NCBI GenBank assembly: GCA_002492415.1
Contig: DKYK01000012.1
Coordinates: 9,220 to 26,560 of the forward strand
Source of the DNA: Christensenella sp. UBA7102
GTDB taxonomy: Bacteria; Bacillota; Clostridia; Christensenellales; UBA1750
Direction: 5' to 3'
DNA length: 17,341 bases
In this document: piece by piece, positions 14,512-17,341 of the stretch
Numbering within the stretch: position 1 is the first letter of the stretch
Layout of the letters: the number at the start of each line of letters is the position of its first letter
The notes under the pieces: generated by a model
What the model was told of the DNA's origin: nothing
Seen by the model: the letters and a program-made list of their open reading frames with translations, nothing else
Database searches by the model: none
Position numbers and translations under genes: made by a program

Positions 14512-15495
14512 TCATTCCTCCTTTCCGGCAGCCGCGGGCGCAGCCTGCAGCCGCTTCAATTTCTGTGCTTTTTTTGCCTCCTTGGCGCGGCGCTTCTTGT
14601 CCCGCCTGGCCTCCTTGTCGTCGCCGATGGACATCTGGATCACCGTCAGAACAAACACGCACAGGAAGGTCAGGCAGCTCAGCGCGATGGCGTATCCGTA
14701 GTTTACAAAGGTGTACGCCTGCTCATAGGCGTAGAGCACCAGCGTCTCCGTGGCGCCCGAGGGACCGCCGCCCGTCATGATCTGCACGTTATCGAACATA
14801 TTGAACACGTCGATGACGGCAAGCACCAGCATGGTGGACACCGTGGGCAGGATCTGCGGCAGCGAGATGCTGAAGATGCGACGCAGAAAGCCGGCTCCGT
14901 CCAGCAGCGCCGATTCGTGCTGCTCCTCCGGCACGTCCTGCAGCGCGGCCAGGTAGATCACCATCGTCATGCCGCCGCCGATGATCAGCCCTGGAAACTG
15001 CATGCACCACTTGACCAGCACGGGATCGTTAAGCCAGCGCTGCGTGGGCAGGTTCAGCACCTTCATCAGGTAGTTGGCCAGGCCGTAGTCGGGCTGCCAG
15101 ATGTATTTCCACAGCACGCTCATCGCGATGCCGGGCGCGACGGCCGGGATGAAGTACATGGTGCGCATGAAGTTCTTTCCCTTTCGCACCTCGTTGATGA
15201 GGGTCGCAAGGAAAATGGGCACCCAGAAATTGATGAGCAGCGAGATGATTAAAAATTGAAAGGTGTTCTTAATTGCATTCCAAAACGCAGGATCCTGGAA
15301 GGCTTTGATGTAGTTATCCAGTCCGATGAACGTACCTGGCAGGTTTACAATATCCACCTTAAAGAAGGATACGAAGAAGCCCAATATGATCGGGTAGTAC
15401 TTGAACATCGCAAAGCTGATGACGGCGGGCACAAGGAAGAGCCACGGCACGACGTCTCGCTTGATGATGTCCCCACTCACTCTTTTTCTGTTCAC
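14512..15495 (-). CDS. CUT1 ABC sugar permease (UgpA/LacF type)
   Basis: The 327-residue inner-membrane subunit has about six membrane segments. Its EAA loop lies at about 190-215 (QHESALLDGAGFLRRIF), followed by the characteristic FNMFDNVQIMTGGGPSGATET segment of UgpA/LacF-type permeases. The start is GTG at 15495 with AGGGGGAAG upstream. The last membrane segment ends near residue 289. After it comes a cytoplasmic tail of nearly 40 residues that is very rich in Lys, Arg and Ala (for example ARRDKKRRAKEAKKAQKLK), longer than usual for the family. The stop lies 3 bases before the next permease's GTG. It is the second gene of the operon, separated from the binding protein by a hairpin. Confidence 0.93.
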   Translation of the reverse strand: MNRKRVSGDIIKRDVVPWLFLVPAVISFAMFKYYPIILGFFVSFFKVDIVNLPGTFIGLDNYIKAFQDPAFWNAIKNTFQFLIISLLINFWVPIFLATLINEVRKGKNFMRTMYFIPAVAPGIAMSVLWKYIWQPDYGLANYLMKVLNLPTQRWLNDPVLVKWCMQFPGLIIGGGMTMVIYLAALQDVPEEQHESALLDGAGFLRRIFSISLPQILPTVSTMLVLAVIDVFNMFDNVQIMTGGGPSGATETLVLYAYEQAYTFVNYGYAIALSCLTFLCVFVLTVIQMSIGDDKEARRDKKRRAKEAKKAQKLKRLQAAPAAAGKEE

Positions 15496-15540
15496 GTCTC
15501 TTCCCCCTCATTCCTCAATGCTTGCTGCTGATGAAAAATC

Positions 15541-15570
15541 AAGGGCAGGCAGGTTGCCCTGCCTGCCCTT
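15541..15570 (-). terminator. Intergenic hairpin between binding protein and permease
   Basis: AAGGGCAGGCAGG at 15541-15553 pairs perfectly with CCTGCCTGCCCTT at 15558-15570 around a 4-base loop. On the minus strand the stem is followed by GATTTTTC. It acts either as a partial terminator or as a 3'-end stabiliser, so the binding protein would be made in excess over the permeases, as is common for ABC importers. Confidence 0.75.
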
Positions 15571-15598
15571 TCTGCCGGTCCTGTCAAAGGCAGGCGTG

Positions 15599-17050
15599 TT
15601 ACGGCTTTCTGTACGCATCGGGGAAATCGGTGTAGAGCTTTTCAGCGCATTCGTCCAGCAACGCCTGCGCTTGCTCGCGAGTGCAGTTGGGATCGCCGAG
15701 GATCTGCTGGAAGGGCGCCACGATGTAGTCCTTCAGGGAGTTCCACTCCGCGCAGTAAGGCTCGGGACGGGAGACTTCGTTCAGCGCCGCGAACTCAGCC
15801 TTCCAATGCTCAGGCCAGTTGGTGGCGTAGGAGTACTTGACCTCGACCAGGTCCTGGCGGCAGGAAGGCTTGGGGTCGATGAGGTTGAGCTCATTTTCCA
15901 GTTCCCAATACTCGCGCAGGAATGCCTCGTCGTAGGAGATCAGATTGAGTATGTTCCAGCAGGCGTCCATCTGCTCCTTGGTGGCCTGCGGGTGCATGGT
16001 CCAGGTCTCGCCGCCGGCAAAGCCCACCGCGTGGTCCGCAATGTCGCCGGGGATCGGAATGACGCCGAAGTCTTCCTGCTTGGCGTCGTAGGCAGCCAGC
16101 TTCTCCGCGTCCAGGGAGGTGGGCAGACCCCAGCCATAGCAGGCATAGCCGACGGTCATGTTGGCCATATAGTCGGAGTAGTTCTCCAGCAGGTCGGTCT
16201 GCGTGCACTGGTACTTGTAAACCAGGTCATGCATGTACATGATGGCGTCCACGCCCTTTTCCTGGTTGAAGCCGATGGAATAGGTGCCGTCGTCATTGGG
16301 AATGACCATTTCGCCGCCCGCAGACCACACCCAAGGGGTCAGCGGCCAGGCGCAGAAATCAGAACCCAACAGCGTGTAGCCAAAGCGCGGCACGCTCTTA
16401 TCGGTCAGGCTCTGCGCCGTCTGGCCAAACTCCTCCCAGGTCGCGGGGACCTTGCTCACGTCGCCACCGCCGGCCTCAATGGCGGTCTTATTGTAGAGCA
16501 TGCCCATGATGTAGGGAGCGAAGGGCACGGCGTACCAGTGGCCTTCGTCGTCGTGCAGCGCGTCCTCGATGGAGGGATTGACCTTGCCTTCGTTGCGCAG
16601 ATCCCAGTTGACCACATACTCGGTGATGTCGGCGATGGTGCCGTTGCGCATGCGGGTCTGGATATCGACAAAGGGCAGCGAGTTCCACAGCGTGGGGCCG
16701 TCGCCGGACATCAGGAGCTTGTCGTACTGTTGGCGATAGTCCGTGCCGGGCGCCATGCGCGTCCACTCGATTTCATAGTCGGGGAAGGTGGATTCTACCT
16801 TCTCCTTCATAAACTCAAAGCGGGTCTTGACTGCGTCGGAATCGTCGTCCTGCGGCAGCATATAGAGCTTGATCTTGACCTTTTCGCCGGATGCTGCGGG
16901 TTCGGCGGGCTCAGCGGGCGTGTCTGCAGCGGGGGCCTTGGTGGGATCCGCCGCAGGCGCGTCCGCAGCCGGCGCCTTGGCGCAGCCGCCCAACACAGCC
17001 ATCAGCATGGTCAGCGCGAGGATCAGAGCAACCAACTTGGTCTTTTTCAT
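15599..17050 (-). CDS. Extracellular solute-binding lipoprotein of a sugar ABC importer
   Basis: The 483-residue precursor has a signal peptide with a basic start, hydrophobic core and lipobox VLGGC, so it should be lipidated at Cys23 and held on the outer face of the membrane. An Ala/Pro-rich, low-complexity linker (about 24-55) follows, then a family 1 (MalE/UgpB-type) binding fold with conserved stretches such as FAPYIMGMLYNKTAIE and PATWEEF. It should capture the sugar or sugar acid and deliver it to the two CUT1 permeases. The ligand cannot be read from sequence; the downstream enzymes suggest an aldonic acid or related sugar. AAAGGAGA lies 8 bases before the ATG. It is the first gene of the operon. 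Confidence 0.93.
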   Translation of the reverse strand: MKKTKLVALILALTMLMAVLGGCAKAPAADAPAADPTKAPAADTPAEPAEPAASGEKVKIKLYMLPQDDDSDAVKTRFEFMKEKVESTFPDYEIEWTRMAPGTDYRQQYDKLLMSGDGPTLWNSLPFVDIQTRMRNGTIADITEYVVNWDLRNEGKVNPSIEDALHDDEGHWYAVPFAPYIMGMLYNKTAIEAGGGDVSKVPATWEEFGQTAQSLTDKSVPRFGYTLLGSDFCAWPLTPWVWSAGGEMVIPNDDGTYSIGFNQEKGVDAIMYMHDLVYKYQCTQTDLLENYSDYMANMTVGYACYGWGLPTSLDAEKLAAYDAKQEDFGVIPIPGDIADHAVGFAGGETWTMHPQATKEQMDACWNILNLISYDEAFLREYWELENELNLIDPKPSCRQDLVEVKYSYATNWPEHWKAEFAALNEVSRPEPYCAEWNSLKDYIVAPFQQILGDPNCTREQAQALLDECAEKLYTDFPDAYRKP

Positions 17051-17113
17051 ACTTCCATCTCCTTTTCCTACCCTTCGCGCGCCGATTTTATCAAGACCGT
17101 TCCTCCATCGTTC

Positions 17114-17138
17114 TTAACAAATCAGGCTCGCTTGTTAA
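17114..17138. promoter_or_regulatory. Candidate operator, TTAACAA inverted repeat
   Basis: TTAACAA at 17114-17120 and TTGTTAA at 17132-17138 form a perfect inverted repeat with an 11-base centre; a third copy, TTAACAA, lies at 17192-17198. The pair covers the expected transcription start of the sugar-acid operon, as expected for a repressor site. The binding protein is not encoded in the window. Confidence 0.5.
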
Positions 17139-17142
17139 CTTT

Positions 17143-17171
17143 ATGCTAACATGTGGGCAAAGGAGATACAA
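17143..17171 (-). promoter_or_regulatory. Candidate promoter of the sugar-acid operon
   Basis: On the minus strand, TTGTAT (17166-17171) and TAGCAT (17143-17148) are 17 bases apart. Both are imperfect matches to the consensus. The leader to the binding-protein ATG would be about 85 bases. The remaining stretch up to the right edge is AT-rich and shows no supported gene; its promoter-like AT tracts may belong to a divergent gene outside the window. Confidence 0.35.
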
Positions 17172-17341
17172 TGTTCATTTTTGCGTCTTTATTAACAAAG
17201 TTGATGCTATTTTCTGCGATATGTTTCTAGACACGAATAACGAAATCGACATTCCCGGCACTTTTCGGCATATAAACTGCAAATCGATTTTATTGAGAAT
17301 GTACAGATAATATGTCGAATATCATAATCTATACTTTTTGA

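Noticed and set aside
14474..14662. Short frame starting at an ATG next to AAAGGAGG, 5 bases upstream of the second permease's start
   Set aside because: The frame covers the junction of the two permeases without family similarity. The GTG at 14508 is in frame with the permease and better spaced.
15401..17149. 582-codon open frame on the plus strand over the binding-protein gene
   Set aside because: It is antisense to a clear lipoprotein gene, compositionally biased and without a recognised domain or start signal.
1..17341. Defence islands, CRISPR arrays, tRNA or rRNA genes, insertion sequences, toxin-antitoxin pairs
   Set aside because: No regularly spaced repeats of CRISPR type, no tRNA-like cloverleaf, no transposase and no recognised defence or toxin domain were seen on either strand.

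Overview
The window looks like the chromosome of a Gram-positive gut-type Clostridia (Eubacteriales) bacterium carrying one end of an integrated conjugative-type element. The case for Clostridia rests on AGGAGG-type ribosome binding sites throughout, a BlaI/BlaR1-type pair, a lipoprotein-based CUT1 sugar transporter without its own ATPase, and cargo families (DUF6076, DUF6061, CHC2-type primase start) that are typical of clostridial mobile elements. Composition changes sharply near position 8060. To the left the DNA is moderate in GC with mixed codon use; to the right it is clearly GC-rich with G/C-ending codons. The species cannot be named from this.

Region 1 (1 to about 8087) is element DNA. 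It starts with the first 11 codons of a leftward gene that resembles ICE CHC2 zinc-finger primases. A rightward operon follows: a DUF6076 zinc-ribbon protein, a DUF1835/DUF3658 protein, and a sigma-70-like protein. Next are leftward genes: a BlaI-type repressor overlapping an 877-residue BlaR1-type M56 metallopeptidase with a large external domain, controlled by two near-identical operators; a membrane-anchored XRE regulator; and a DUF6061 protein. The element ends inside the 3' end of the host rlmD gene and supplies that gene with a new C-terminus of about 95 residues. RlmD is therefore a host/element chimera, and the element's DUF6061 gene sits downstream of the host rlmD promoter.

Region 2 (about 8061 to 9360) is the host part of rlmD, a 23S rRNA m5U methyltransferase, with its own promoter.

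Region 3 (9361 to 17341) is one leftward operon of eight genes for sugar-acid uptake and breakdown. In order of transcription it holds a solute-binding lipoprotein, an intergenic hairpin, two CUT1 permeases, a DUF624 (YesL-like) membrane protein, KDPG/KDPGal aldolase, a short-chain dehydrogenase, a galactonate-dehydratase-like enolase-superfamily enzyme and a KDG-type PfkB kinase, followed by a strong terminator. The logic is import, oxidation by the SDR to or around an aldonic acid, dehydration to a 2-keto-3-deoxy acid, phosphorylation, then aldol cleavage to pyruvate and glyceraldehyde-3-phosphate (De Ley-Doudoroff/Entner-Doudoroff type). No ATPase or regulator gene is visible. A TTAACAA inverted repeat next to a candidate promoter upstream is a plausible operator.

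I saw no rRNA, tRNA, CRISPR array, insertion sequence or recombinase gene, and no gene-free stretch longer than 300 bases.
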